In this document: positions 32,009 through 41,329 of the stretch, one piece after another
Layout: each line of letters starts with the position of its first letter
Numbering within the stretch: position 1 is the stretch's first letter
NCBI RefSeq assembly: GCF_000420665.1
Contig: NZ_ATVJ01000003.1
Location: 124,001 to 188,000 of the forward strand
Length of the DNA: 64,000 bases
From: Ponticaulis koreensis DSM 19734
GTDB lineage: Bacteria; Pseudomonadota; Alphaproteobacteria; Caulobacterales; Hyphomonadaceae
Direction: 5' to 3'
Made by a program: the position numbers and the translations under genes
Notes under the pieces: model-generated
Told to the model about the DNA's origin: nothing
The model's input: the letters and a program-made list of their open reading frames with translations, nothing else
The model's database searches: none

Positions 32009-33289
32009 ATGAAATCCATCGCCGCAGCGCTCCTGTTTGGCAGCGCGATTGCCGGCGCAGCTCACGCCGACACAATATATATTCACGCCGGACATTTGCT
32101 GGCGGTTCCGGGTGAAGGGTATCAGGAAGAACAGACGGTTATCATCGTCGATGACCGGATCGTTGCTATTGAAGACGGCTATGTGACGCCTAATCCGGGC
32201 GAGCGTCTGATCAACCTGACCGATAGCTATGTCATGCCGGGCCTGATCGACTCACACGTGCATCTATTGTCTGAGTTCAGCCCGACAGCGCGTCTGAATG
32301 CGCTGACCTATTCAGAAGTGGATGAGGCGTTTGATGGTGCTATGCATGCGCGCCGTACGCTGCAGGCTGGCTTCACGACGGTGCAGGATGTGGGCGGAAC
32401 GCCCGAAGCGATCTTTTCTCTGCGCGACGCGATCATGAATGGCCGCGTTCCAGGCCCACGCATTCGCGCTTCAGGTGCCTCAATCACGCCGACCGGTGGA
32501 CATGGCGATGTGAACGGTTTCTCGCCCGCTCTGATGCAGATCTTCCAGAGCGATTTTGCATGTGATGGCGCCGATGATTGTCGTCGCGCAACGCGTCTTG
32601 CCGTTCGTGGCGGGGCTGACGTCATCAAGATTACGGCGACCGGCGGGGTGCTTTCCAACACGCGTGCGGGTCTCGGCCAGCAGCTGTTTGATGACGAGCT
32701 CGTTGCGATTGTGGAAGCGGCCGAGAGCATGGGCCGCCGCGTTACAGCGCACGCGCATGGTGTGGACGGGATTAACGCAGCCCTGCGCGCTGGTGTGCAT
32801 TCCATCGAGCACGGCACATACCTCAATGACGAGACGATCGAGCTTTTCCTCGAGCATGACGCCATACTCGTGCCGACCGTGATTGCGGGCGTAACGGTGA
32901 CCGGCTGGACGAATGAAGAATGGTTGCCTGCGCCATCGCGCGAGAAGGCAGCCATTGTTGGCCCGCTCATGATCGACATGCTGCGCCGCGCCCATGAGGG
33001 CGGTGTGCGCATCGCATTTGGTACGGATACAGGTGTCTCCCGTCACGGTGAGAATGCGCTTGAGTTCGTCTATATGATCGAGGCTGGCTTTGAGCCGGAA
33101 GAGGCGATTCGTGCGGCGACAGTGATTGCGGCCGAGCATATTCAGCTGGAAGACGAGATTGGCACAATCGAGGCTGGCAAGTCGGCTGATATTATTGCGG
33201 TTACCGCAGATCCCCTGTTGAACATTGAAGAATTGCTGGACGTAGATTTTGTCATGGCTCGTGGAGAGGTATACAGACTTCCTGAATAA
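32009..33289 (+). CDS. Secreted amidohydrolase (imidazolonepropionase/prolidase-like)
   Basis: 426 residues with a Sec signal peptide (MKSIAAALLFGSAIAGAAHA, cut before DTIYIH). Metal-site motifs: VMPGLIDSHVHL (His-x-His), VIKITATGG (carboxylated Lys), VTAHAHG and SIEHGTYL (two His) and GTDTGVSRHG (Asp). This is the subtype-III amidohydrolase pattern seen in Xaa-Pro or Xaa-Arg dipeptidases of the superfamily. Probably a periplasmic peptidase or amidase acting on small peptides. ATG at 32009 with AGGGGAAG upstream. Starts 80 bases after the permuted oxidase, perhaps one operon of periplasmic amino-acid handling (inference). Confidence 0.88.
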   Translation: MKSIAAALLFGSAIAGAAHADTIYIHAGHLLAVPGEGYQEEQTVIIVDDRIVAIEDGYVTPNPGERLINLTDSYVMPGLIDSHVHLLSEFSPTARLNALTYSEVDEAFDGAMHARRTLQAGFTTVQDVGGTPEAIFSLRDAIMNGRVPGPRIRASGASITPTGGHGDVNGFSPALMQIFQSDFACDGADDCRRATRLAVRGGADVIKITATGGVLSNTRAGLGQQLFDDELVAIVEAAESMGRRVTAHAHGVDGINAALRAGVHSIEHGTYLNDETIELFLEHDAILVPTVIAGVTVTGWTNEEWLPAPSREKAAIVGPLMIDMLRRAHEGGVRIAFGTDTGVSRHGENALEFVYMIEAGFEPEEAIRAATVIAAEHIQLEDEIGTIEAGKSADIIAVTADPLLNIEELLDVDFVMARGEVYRLPE

Positions 33290-33312
33290 CAAAAAGAATC
33301 AGGGAGCAGTAA

Positions 33313-34206
33313 ATGCCTCACATCACGGCTAACGGGACCGGGATCGAGTACGAAGAATTCGGTTCTAAATTCGGCACGCCTTTCCTTCTCATTTCCGGCT
33401 ATGGCGGTCAGATGATCAACTGGAGCCAGGAATTCGTCGACGGTCTTGTCGATGAAGGCTTCCGCGTCATCCGGTTCGACAATCGTGATATCGGCCTGTC
33501 CCAGCAGTTTGACGAGCTGGGCATTCCGGACATGAAGAAAATCTTTGGTGGCCTGAAGGATGGCACCGCCAAAGATCATGCGCCGTATCTTCTCGAAGAC
33601 ATGGCAGCCGATGCTGCAGGCCTGCTTGAAGCGCTCGACGCCAAGCCAGCTATCGTGATGGGCGTCAGCATGGGGGGCATGATCACGCAGTTGCTGGCGC
33701 TCAATCACCCGGACGCGGTCAAAGCGATTATACCGACAATGACATGGTCCAGCGATCCAACACTGGAACGGTCTACGCCGGAGGCGAATGCCGTGCTGAC
33801 AGAGCGCCCGAACCCGCCATCGCGTGAAAACATCATCCGCAATGCGATCAAAGCCAATCGTGTTATCGGCTCCGGCCCGAGCCTGCAGGCCACTGATGAG
33901 GAACTCGCAGAGAAGGCTGGCGCAGCGTATGACCGGGCTTATCGTCCGGCTGGTCTGTCACGACAGTTCGCCGCTATTCAGGCGCAGCCGCTATGGCATG
34001 AACGCCTGTCTGAGCTCTCTGTGCCGACACTGGTTGTTCATGGTGAGGTCGATACGCTGATACTTCCTCAGTGCGGACAGGACGTTGCGAAACGTATTCC
34101 GAATGCGCGCTATGTCGAGATTGCCGACTGGGGCCATGACATGCCGCCAAAAGCCGTTCCGGTTGTGCTGGCTGAAGTCATCCCATTTGCGAAAGAGCAC
34201 GCTTAG
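33313..34206 (+). CDS. Alpha/beta-fold hydrolase
   Basis: 297 residues. Nucleophile elbow GVSMGGMI, oxyanion loop SGYGGQMINWSQ, acid Asp in HGEVDTLI and catalytic His in WGHDMPP. Cytosolic (no signal). Similar to the aclacinomycin methylesterase/3-oxoadipate enol-lactonase-like group; substrate unknown. AGGGAG ribosome site before the ATG. It follows the amidohydrolase by 23 bases and converges with DUF2855. Confidence 0.92.
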   Translation: MPHITANGTGIEYEEFGSKFGTPFLLISGYGGQMINWSQEFVDGLVDEGFRVIRFDNRDIGLSQQFDELGIPDMKKIFGGLKDGTAKDHAPYLLEDMAADAAGLLEALDAKPAIVMGVSMGGMITQLLALNHPDAVKAIIPTMTWSSDPTLERSTPEANAVLTERPNPPSRENIIRNAIKANRVIGSGPSLQATDEELAEKAGAAYDRAYRPAGLSRQFAAIQAQPLWHERLSELSVPTLVVHGEVDTLILPQCGQDVAKRIPNARYVEIADWGHDMPPKAVPVVLAEVIPFAKEHA

Positions 34207-34209
34207 GGC

Positions 34210-35310
34210 TCAGACCTCGAAGCTCAGAACGAAACCCTCGCTGGCGAGCGTCTTGCCGGCGAGGACACGGTCATAGCATTCCTGTACGGCTTCAGAGCCA
34301 AGCGCGCGCACAGTCTTGATCCAGCGAGAGGCATGGCCGTAGAACTCCAGTAGCTCCTCTGCCAAATCGACGCGGAGGTCGCGTGCATTTATGCCGAGAT
34401 CATTATCTTCCAGATAGCGCGACGTCACAAACTCCATCGCGTTAGGGCCGGGCTGCATCTCTGGGGTGGAGGCGGCCATTGCGGCCTTCCAGTCGGTTTC
34501 GCCAGCACGGATGCAATAGGCGAGATTGTCACCGTAAAGATCGTGTAGCTCCTGACACAGCGTATCACGGCCTGAGAAGTCGATAAGGACTGACCTCTGC
34601 TCTGGCGTGAGCGTATCTTTGGCCTCTTCGTACAGTACGACGCCATCATAGTTCTGGCTGTTCTTGGCGAAAGCCCGGCCTGCGTGAGAGGTGAGGCCGG
34701 TTGTCTTGATGCCTCGGCGACGCAGCAGCCATGACAGCGCCATAGCGGTTTTGCATGATGCGCTGGCGATGACGATGTGATCTGCGCCGTAGAAATCATT
34801 CAGCTCTAAATGTCGTACGAGCAGAAAGGCTGTAAAAAAGAGCGGGCGGAACAGGAGCTGTTGGTTCTCATAGTCCGCGCGATAGGTCGGGTCGGCGCCC
34901 AACCGGTGATACCGGTTATAGGTTTCAGGCAGCAGGTCACGGTGTGACGAACCGTCAAGAAAGCCGTTGTCGTCTGTCTTATCGGGGGAAAACACCCATT
35001 TGCTGGCCGTCGGCACAAAGCCGAAAAAGCGTTCGCCCGGTTCGATATCCTCGCAGCGGCTCTCTTCCACAGTGAGAAACCCCCAGGCTGGAATGCAGCC
35101 CCAGCCCGCGCTCGCGGCGGGAAAGAATTTCCAGTATTTGCGGCTATCACCATGCAGCGCATAGGCGATGTTGGAAGCAGTGAAGGCAAAGTTCTCAATG
35201 CCCATCAGCACTTCGCCGTCTCGCAGCTCTTTTACGGTGCGATCAGATATTCTTGTATGTGCGAGATCGGTTTTATCGACCTCAAGGCACCGAATATGGT
35301 CAGACGACAT
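34210..35310 (-). CDS. DUF2855-family protein
   Basis: 366 residues starting MSSDHIRCLEVDKTDLAHTR. The protein has the layout of a medium-chain reductase relative: N-terminal GroES-like part (NIAYALHGDSRKYWKFFPA) and a Rossmann-like segment (HIVIASASCKTAMALSWLLR). DUF2855 members are of unknown function. Catalytic zinc ligands of alcohol dehydrogenases are absent. Stop is 3 bases from the convergent hydrolase. Confidence 0.85.
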   Translation of the reverse strand: MSSDHIRCLEVDKTDLAHTRISDRTVKELRDGEVLMGIENFAFTASNIAYALHGDSRKYWKFFPAASAGWGCIPAWGFLTVEESRCEDIEPGERFFGFVPTASKWVFSPDKTDDNGFLDGSSHRDLLPETYNRYHRLGADPTYRADYENQQLLFRPLFFTAFLLVRHLELNDFYGADHIVIASASCKTAMALSWLLRRRGIKTTGLTSHAGRAFAKNSQNYDGVVLYEEAKDTLTPEQRSVLIDFSGRDTLCQELHDLYGDNLAYCIRAGETDWKAAMAASTPEMQPGPNAMEFVTSRYLEDNDLGINARDLRVDLAEELLEFYGHASRWIKTVRALGSEAVQECYDRVLAGKTLASEGFVLSFEV

Positions 35311-35421
35311 CGCATTAACTCCTGCGGTGCAGAGAACCAAACCTCTTCACCACAATAACTTGGGGTATCCCGTCTGCCAATAAAAGCGAAATTTTATCGA
35401 TCGGTGCCCGTATGAGGGGAA

Positions 35422-36363
35422 TTAGCGGCGCGGCGGGCGCTTTTTCTGACCGCCGGGACGACGCCCGGGAGGGCCGCTGTTTCGAGGGCCTCCACCACGT
35501 GGACCGTTCGGGCGCTGACCGCGTTGCGGACGTTCTGGTGCCTGAGACATACGCTGGGTGCGGATCTCTTCGCCGAGAATACGTGCCAGTTGTTCAGCAG
35601 GCACTTCTTCAAGCGTTCCTGATGCCAGTTCAGCGAGTTCAAACGGGCCATATTTGATACGAATCAGGCGGTTAACGGTAAGTCCGACGGATGCTAGCGC
35701 CTTACGGACTTCGCGGTTTTTACCTTCGCGCAGAATGACGTGCAGCCAGTTATTCGTGCCGGTGGTGCGTTCCAGCGTGGCATCGATTGAGGCGTATTCA
35801 ACGCCATCGACAATCACGCCTTTCTTCAGCTCTTCGAGGGCCTCCGGCGTCACGCGGCCGTGCGCACGGGCGCGATAGTGACGCTCCAAACCTGTGGCTG
35901 GCAGCTCCATCTTACGCGCCAGCTCGCCATCATTGGTCAGCAGGAGCAGCCCTTCGGTTGTGAGGTCGAGACGACCCACAGTCACAACGCGTGGCAGGGA
36001 TTTTGGCAAATGGTCGAAAATCGTCGGGCGACCTTCAGGGTCACGCGTCGCTGTGATCAGGCCGGCCGGCTTGTGGTACATCCACATGCGTGTTGCTTCT
36101 GGCGGACGCACGATTTTTCCACGGACTTTGATCTGGTCACGTGCCGTCACTTTGACAGCCGGGCTGTCGAGGCGCTCGCCATTCACCATGACCTTGCCCT
36201 CGGAAATAAGAGTTTCTGCTTCCCTTCGGGAGCAGATGCCAGCATGTGCGAGGTATTTGGCAATACGTTCGCCGTCTTCCCATTTTGCTTCTGGGGCGGC
36301 TTTAGCTTTGTTGCGCGCGGGTCCGATGTTTCGACCCCGGCCCGTCTCCCGACGCTCCGTCAT
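35422..36363 (-). CDS. rluB: 23S rRNA pseudouridine synthase (RsuA/RluB family)
   Basis: 313 residues. An S4 RNA-binding domain (ERIAKYLAHAGICSRREAET) is followed by the catalytic domain with GRLDLTTEGLLLLTND (catalytic Asp) and LREGKNREVRKAL. The C-terminal 50 residues are Arg/Gly/Pro-rich, common in alphaproteobacterial RluB. RluB makes pseudouridine 2605 in 23S rRNA; RluE/F cannot be fully excluded. ATG at 36363 has an AAAGGA ribosome site. The next gene upstream is a small membrane protein. Confidence 0.93.
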   Translation of the reverse strand: MTERRETGRGRNIGPARNKAKAAPEAKWEDGERIAKYLAHAGICSRREAETLISEGKVMVNGERLDSPAVKVTARDQIKVRGKIVRPPEATRMWMYHKPAGLITATRDPEGRPTIFDHLPKSLPRVVTVGRLDLTTEGLLLLTNDGELARKMELPATGLERHYRARAHGRVTPEALEELKKGVIVDGVEYASIDATLERTTGTNNWLHVILREGKNREVRKALASVGLTVNRLIRIKYGPFELAELASGTLEEVPAEQLARILGEEIRTQRMSQAPERPQRGQRPNGPRGGGPRNSGPPGRRPGGQKKRPPRR

Positions 36364-36415
36364 CGCGTATCCTTTCAATATAAGGAGCGCCCAATAGCAT
36401 GGCGCGCACGAAAGG

Positions 36416-36826
36416 TCATCCTGTTATGTGGATGAGGCGCAACATCATGATGAATGGCAAAATGATAAGAACGCTGAAGCCAAGCTCGAACCCGACCCAG
36501 ATCCAGTTCTGTCTTGTGTTAGTGCCTTCATCGCGCCAGATCGAGAGCATACGGCCAATGCCTGAGCCAGCCCATGCCGCGGCGAGCGGGATGACGATGA
36601 CTGGCGCGATCATCTGGTCGAGATACCAAAGCAGTACCAGCGTGGTCAGATGGCTGAAGAAAAACAGGCCGCCCAGCGTGCCACGAAACTCTGATGCGCC
36701 CTCGCTATGCCCCTCCATGGGTGTGAGCCCGACCGTGCGTGATATCCAGTCGGGTTTCAGCATCGCAAACAGCCCCATCCAGGCGCCAAAAGCGAGCGTC
36801 AGCGAAGAAATGACTTGAGCAATCAT
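36416..36826 (-). CDS. Small four-TM membrane protein (DUF4345-like)
   Basis: 136 residues with four hydrophobic helices (about 1-20, 53-70, 73-90, 110-130). The pattern, a helix, a loop with GASEFRGTLGGLF, then three helices, resembles the DUF4345 group. The ATG at 36826 has a GGGGTGG site; a GTG at 36835 is an alternative. It likely shares a transcript with rluB downstream (52-base gap). Function unknown. Confidence 0.7.
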   Translation of the reverse strand: MIAQVISSLTLAFGAWMGLFAMLKPDWISRTVGLTPMEGHSEGASEFRGTLGGLFFFSHLTTLVLLWYLDQMIAPVIVIPLAAAWAGSGIGRMLSIWRDEGTNTRQNWIWVGFELGFSVLIILPFIMMLRLIHITG

Positions 36827-36960
36827 GCGGTCCACCCCGTGAAATTATCTTATAAGAGTGGGGCGATACGGTTCAAAGTCAAAACAGCCCTGTGTGATCG
36901 TGATCTCGCAGGTGGTTTCGACTTGTGGTAGGCTGGTGCCGGGGAAGGAGCCGCAGGCCT

Positions 36961-37128
36961 ATGACAGAACGTCAAACGGAGACGACTTCAGCATTGATCA
37001 GCACCGAAAAGCCTGAGCTCAGAACGCTGGGGGCGCGCATCGATGCCTATCCGCTGTCGGTGCTTGTGTTTGCAGGGGTGATGGCAGGCGTTGCGTTCGG
37101 GACAGCTGGATATTTCCTCTTCCGCTAG
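36961..37128 (+). CDS. Small single-TM protein, 55 aa
   Basis: Soluble N-terminal 30 residues (MTERQTETTSALISTEKPEL...) and one TM helix (LSVLVFAGVMAGVAFGTAGY) near the C-terminus. GGAAGGAG ribosome site before the ATG at 36961. Unknown; converges with the hemerythrin gene 15 bases away. Confidence 0.65.
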   Translation: MTERQTETTSALISTEKPELRTLGARIDAYPLSVLVFAGVMAGVAFGTAGYFLFR

Positions 37129-37143
37129 GCATGCCTCCAGGGT

Positions 37144-37623
37144 TTACTCGTCAGGTGCTGCGTCAGTTTTTTCGTCGACGAGCTCATGTTCGCGATCTTT
37201 GCGGCGCATGAATTCCTGACCGTATTTGCCGTGTGCGTCCTTGCCGAGCGCTTCTTTGGCCGCCGGGAAGATGTCTTCTTCTTCCTCGTCGATATGGTGC
37301 TCATAGCGGTGACGCATGGTTTTGAATTTTGTCAGCCAGCCCGGTGAACTCATGTCAGTTTCATTCAGCTCGGTCATCATCTCGTCCACCTCATGGTGCT
37401 CCGCCACGGAGTGACGCGCGTGTGGCTGGCCGTCTTCAGTTTTGATCAGAGGTCCATAAAACGCTTCTTCTTCGGCAGCCGCGTGAGCGCTGACTTCGTA
37501 AAAGAATTCTTTCCATGCTTTCTGGCGCGCCTCGCTGTCACCGGACGTGTCAGCAATCTCGTCCATAAGTTTGCGGTGTTTGTCGTGGTCGTTCTTCAGA
37601 AGGTCGTAGATTGTCTTGGTCAT
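37144..37623 (-). CDS. Hemerythrin HHE-domain protein
   Basis: 159 residues. Iron ligands: His13 (LLKNDHDKHRKL), a His-x-x-x-Glu in SAHAAAEEEAFY, HHEVDEMM and the RHRYEHHIDEEEEDIFP run. Binds a non-heme di-iron site; used in sensing or storing O2/NO or iron. The C-terminal 40 residues are charged and probably disordered. ATG at 37623. Confidence 0.9.
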   Translation of the reverse strand: MTKTIYDLLKNDHDKHRKLMDEIADTSGDSEARQKAWKEFFYEVSAHAAAEEEAFYGPLIKTEDGQPHARHSVAEHHEVDEMMTELNETDMSSPGWLTKFKTMRHRYEHHIDEEEEDIFPAAKEALGKDAHGKYGQEFMRRKDREHELVDEKTDAAPDE

Positions 37624-37834
37624 AAAGTCCTCTTTGCGTTGCTGAATTTACGCAGGAGGGCCAGGGCAGTTCCAAGAAACAGTGGCGCTTGTGTGGGGTT
37701 TATGCACGCTGATCCGCTGAGCTGGGGGTGTCGCCCGAACCGTCGCACTGGACGTTCAGACTGAAATCTAATAGCGAACGTCTGGTAGATGTGCCTATGC
37801 CGGAGACCTCGAAATTCTCGATCTTCTTCCCTTT

Positions 37835-38563
37835 TTGTTACTCATTCTGGGTACATTCTGCGTGTCTTACTTCGTGGCAGCTATTGGCCCAACAGGCGGG
37901 CTCCAGCTCGCCGTGACGGGCGCGACTGTTCCGGCATCTCATCTCATTCCCATGCATGCCTGGATATCGGCTTTCTCCGCCATCTTCCGGGTGATCGGCC
38001 TGCGGCAGTGGATACGTGTCGGATTTGTCAGCAAGTTTGTGCTTCCCTCAATCGCAATGACGACGCTTGCGGTATTGATTGGTAGGTCGGCGGGGTTCGT
38101 CTGGCTGAAAATCGTGATTGGTCTTTACATCATTCTGAACGTGCTCGGAGTGTTCAGTCGAACGAAGACATGGGTGATGCGCAGCTGGCGACCTGGCGCT
38201 ATCAGCTCGGGTCTGGTGACCGGGTTCGTGACCGCCTTCATCGGCGCGTCAGGCCCATTGTTGTGGGCGCTCATGAAAGACCGATTTGAGGTGAAGGAAG
38301 AATTGTCCGCCACGCACTCGGCCTGCCTTGTTTTTCAACATCTTTCCAAAATACTCATGTTTGGATTGCTTGGAGCGTCGGTATTTGAGTATTGGGTCGT
38401 CCTGCTGGCAGCGATCGTGGCATCGATGCTGGGAACCTTTCTTGGGCAGAAAACTCTGCGCAGTTTCGATGAGAGCTCCTACCGGCGCTATCTGAACTTT
38501 GCTTTGCTCGCGTCCGGCCTGATCATCATTTATCTGGGCGTAACCGAGTTACTGGCGCGCTGA
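37835..38563 (+). CDS. TauE/SafE-family membrane permease; start in doubt
   Basis: 242 residues with about seven TM helices and the two TauE/SafE repeats (YFVAAIGPTGGLQLAVTGAT... and GLVTGFVTAFIGASGPLLWA). Putative anion (sulfonate/sulfite) exporter. The only start in this frame is a TTG at 37835 that would remove part of the first helix, yet codons before it (EILDLLPFLL) look like the real N-terminus. An ATG at 37798 in another frame begins MPET and would join it if one base were added or removed near 37812. So there may be a frameshift (real or assembly error). Confidence 0.75.
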   Translation: MLLILGTFCVSYFVAAIGPTGGLQLAVTGATVPASHLIPMHAWISAFSAIFRVIGLRQWIRVGFVSKFVLPSIAMTTLAVLIGRSAGFVWLKIVIGLYIILNVLGVFSRTKTWVMRSWRPGAISSGLVTGFVTAFIGASGPLLWALMKDRFEVKEELSATHSACLVFQHLSKILMFGLLGASVFEYWVVLLAAIVASMLGTFLGQKTLRSFDESSYRRYLNFALLASGLIIIYLGVTELLAR

Positions 38564-38566
38564 TAC

Positions 38567-40279
38567 TCAGCTGTTGCGGTTAAGATGGCTGAGCGCGCCC
38601 ACAATACCCAGCGAACTCAAAATCCATCCGAGCAGCGTAAAAATGTGCGTGAAGGCCCGAAGTGACCCCCAGGTATGATGACCTTCCGGTAGCCAGTAAT
38701 CCTCCTGCCGAAGGTTCAGAATAGGCAGAAAAACGTCCATTGCGTACCAGAAACTATGGAAATCTGGATAGAAATACAGAGCGCGCTCACCTTCGGTGGC
38801 GTCTTCTTCAAGCGGCGCTTTTTTACAGAGCGTGATGGCTGAATCCTGGATCATCAGAACTTCCCGGCTCCACGGGTCTTCAATCTGCTGCAGGGAGCAA
38901 TTGAGCCAGGCTTCAGAGCGCGAAATAAGCGGATTCGACGGGTTGATCCAACCGGCAGCGTAGGCGCGGTTGAAGACGACTGTGCCGATAAGAATAATAC
39001 CGGCGACGAGCGGAATCAGTTGGTGTGGGCGATAGCCATACCCAATGGGCTCCATAAAGGCGCGCGCGACGGTCTTGGCTAATATGCGCGCGATCACCCT
39101 GATCACGGTCCATGGCGTCGTGATGACGCTGACGAAGGCTGATATCAGCACCATCGGGTTGAAGTAGTCCGTCGGTTTGTGACGCTTCTCGCCGGTTAGG
39201 CTATTCTCTGTCCATAGAATACGTCGTTCCTTGCTGATCAGAATGGACTGGCTGGCGCGTAAATCGCCCTTGTTTTTCAGAACGTGCGCGAGTTGTTCAT
39301 AAGGCTGAGGATCGAATGCTTCTTCGCGCCGCGCGTCGGCCTGAAGCCATCTTTTTCTGAACTGAATGTCCCTCGGGGCACGTCGGCCAAGACTCTGATA
39401 CGTGAACCCCCGAAGCACAAGTTCGGACTTACCGTCCGGCATTTTTAAAATGGTTTGATAGAGGTCTTCGCTGTCGGTGAATGAATTGCATCTTGCCCGC
39501 TGCAGGGTGATGCCCCCGACGACAACGCAATCGTCCACGTCCCGACCGTGCGGATCTGTTTTTATGTATCGCCAGCTGTCGTCCTCCTCCTTGGAGGCCT
39601 GGCGTCCGGCGAGGCGTAAGTCTTCAGGTAATTCCGGCGTTTCTGTTGGGGAGTTTTCTGCGTCCGGCCTTTCGCCCACGGGCGAGCCTTTTGGACCCAG
39701 AATGATAGAGCCGATATCCGTATCATCGAGATTTAGGCCGCGATGTCGTCGCTCATCCGGGTGAATCTGAGCGCCACGCGCAGAGAACGCACCTTGAATG
39801 CGCGCGCCGGAAACATCGACGCCGCCTTCGGCGGCGAAACGGTGAAACGAGTACATACCCTTTTCGTCGGTTTCGTTTTTGTCAAAATAGCTCCGCAGAT
39901 AAAGAGACGTCTCAAAACGACTTCGGACGCCCTTGAGTTGCCGCATGGTCGAGCCGTCCAGAAACAGGGCTTTGAACGCGGCGTAGTTGATTTCAAGATT
40001 GCCCACGAACGTGCAGCGCTGAAATGAGACGACGCGGTTAATGTTCGCGCCAAATAGCACCAGCGTGCCGGTGATGACAGCGTTCTTCAGGCCCACACCA
40101 AATTCGGCATACGGGATTTTTGCAGCGTTCAAAAGGAGGTCTCGTACAAATTCCGGGCTGATCTTCGCACCCTTCGCATCGTGAACCTTGCCCGCGACGA
40201 CGTCTTTAAGAAATGCGGTCTCGGCATCGGTTATTGTGTCGAGTGTCAGATATTGTTTGTGGAACGCGCTCTCGCTCAC
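38567..40279 (-). CDS. Membrane protein with pentapeptide-like beta-helical N-terminus
   Basis: 570 residues. Residues about 60-190 show repeats of small/hydrophobic residues every five positions (VITGTLVLFGANINRVVSFQ, LEINYAAFKALFLDGSTMRQ, ...), the signature of quadrilateral beta-helices. The middle is soluble (residues 200-370). The C-terminal half has three to four TM helices (about 380-400, 413-436, 543-565), with FHSFWYAMDVFLPILNLRQE then FTHIFTLLGWILSSLGIVGA, a C-terminal membrane part also seen in actinobacterial relatives. Function unknown; a regulated channel-like protein is one possibility. It ends 3 bases from the convergent TauE gene. Confidence 0.75.
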   Translation of the reverse strand: MSESAFHKQYLTLDTITDAETAFLKDVVAGKVHDAKGAKISPEFVRDLLLNAAKIPYAEFGVGLKNAVITGTLVLFGANINRVVSFQRCTFVGNLEINYAAFKALFLDGSTMRQLKGVRSRFETSLYLRSYFDKNETDEKGMYSFHRFAAEGGVDVSGARIQGAFSARGAQIHPDERRHRGLNLDDTDIGSIILGPKGSPVGERPDAENSPTETPELPEDLRLAGRQASKEEDDSWRYIKTDPHGRDVDDCVVVGGITLQRARCNSFTDSEDLYQTILKMPDGKSELVLRGFTYQSLGRRAPRDIQFRKRWLQADARREEAFDPQPYEQLAHVLKNKGDLRASQSILISKERRILWTENSLTGEKRHKPTDYFNPMVLISAFVSVITTPWTVIRVIARILAKTVARAFMEPIGYGYRPHQLIPLVAGIILIGTVVFNRAYAAGWINPSNPLISRSEAWLNCSLQQIEDPWSREVLMIQDSAITLCKKAPLEEDATEGERALYFYPDFHSFWYAMDVFLPILNLRQEDYWLPEGHHTWGSLRAFTHIFTLLGWILSSLGIVGALSHLNRNS

Positions 40280-40369
40280 TTTTCGCCCCTGATCCCTTCA
40301 TTACCCCATGAATAATCTGAAGGTTCGGTAGCAAAAAGTAAATCTCAATATCTGCTACACTGGGCTGTT

Positions 40370-41329
40370 TTAGGTGACACCGGCCTCACGCCAAGCTTCC
40401 TTTGGCCAGCGGCGGTGCATCCAGAACCACTGGCCCGGTGTTTCGCGGACACGCGCTTCCATGAAGGCATTGATCTGCTCAACCGTCGCGTAGATATCCG
40501 CTTCAAGATCGCCGGTTTTTTGGGGGACGATGGTGTCATGAATAGTCACGCGGAAACGGCCAGGACCCGTGCGGACTGTCGAAAACGGCACAATAGGAAC
40601 GTCATACTTGATGGCGAGCCGGCTCGGGCCTGGCGCCGTCATGGCCTCAATTCCGAAGAACGGAACGGCGATACCCTGATTGAATTTCTGATCATTCATC
40701 AGGCCGACGGCTTTATTGTCTTTGAGCGCCTTCATGACTTCACGCGTGCCGATACCCTTTGGCGTCAGAACGGCTGTGCCATAGTCGTGGCGCACCTTGT
40801 TCAGCTTGCGGTCGATATGCGGATTATTGAGCGCGCGATAGGTGATGTAGGCATCTTCCACGCGGTTGCAGATGGTAGCTGCCATAACTTCCCAATTGGC
40901 AAAGTGCCCTGAAATCATGACCGCACCTTTATCGGAATCGCGGATGGCATCGAGGTTCTCAAGGCCGACAATCTCGACGCGGCCATTTTCCTCATAAGGG
41001 TCAATCTTAGGCAGGTGAGGGAGTTCGCCAGCCGTGCGGCCAAAGCATTCCCATGCTTCCATCGCGGTCGCTTCAACCTGCTCTTCACTCCATTCGGGGA
41101 AGGCCATGCGCAGGTTTTTCAGCGCGGTCTTATGCGTGCTGGTGAGCGGGCCGAGCTTTTTGAAGAACCAGCCACCAAAGTTGGAAGCACGGTCGACGCC
41201 CATCATTTTGAACGGACCCCAATAGATCACATCCCATGCAATCGACTCGATCTGCCAGAGCAGCTTCTGGCCGAAGCTTGCGCGGTTCTCGACGTCTTTG
41301 GAGCGGATATATTGCTGCTCGTTGCTCAT
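40370..41329 (-). CDS. lpxL: Lipid A biosynthesis acyltransferase
   Basis: 319 residues, LpxL/HtrB-family. One N-terminal hydrophobic segment and the catalytic HxxxxE motif HFANWE (His142, Glu147), later FFGIEAMTAPGPSRLA. Transfers an acyl group to Kdo2-lipid IVA or to a precursor. Last gene of a block lpxL-lpxK-waaA-DUF374 in which each gene overlaps the next by 4 bases, so it is read with them. Members cannot be told apart from LpxM by sequence alone. Confidence 0.9.
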   Translation of the reverse strand: MSNEQQYIRSKDVENRASFGQKLLWQIESIAWDVIYWGPFKMMGVDRASNFGGWFFKKLGPLTSTHKTALKNLRMAFPEWSEEQVEATAMEAWECFGRTAGELPHLPKIDPYEENGRVEIVGLENLDAIRDSDKGAVMISGHFANWEVMAATICNRVEDAYITYRALNNPHIDRKLNKVRHDYGTAVLTPKGIGTREVMKALKDNKAVGLMNDQKFNQGIAVPFFGIEAMTAPGPSRLAIKYDVPIVPFSTVRTGPGRFRVTIHDTIVPQKTGDLEADIYATVEQINAFMEARVRETPGQWFWMHRRWPKEAWREAGVT

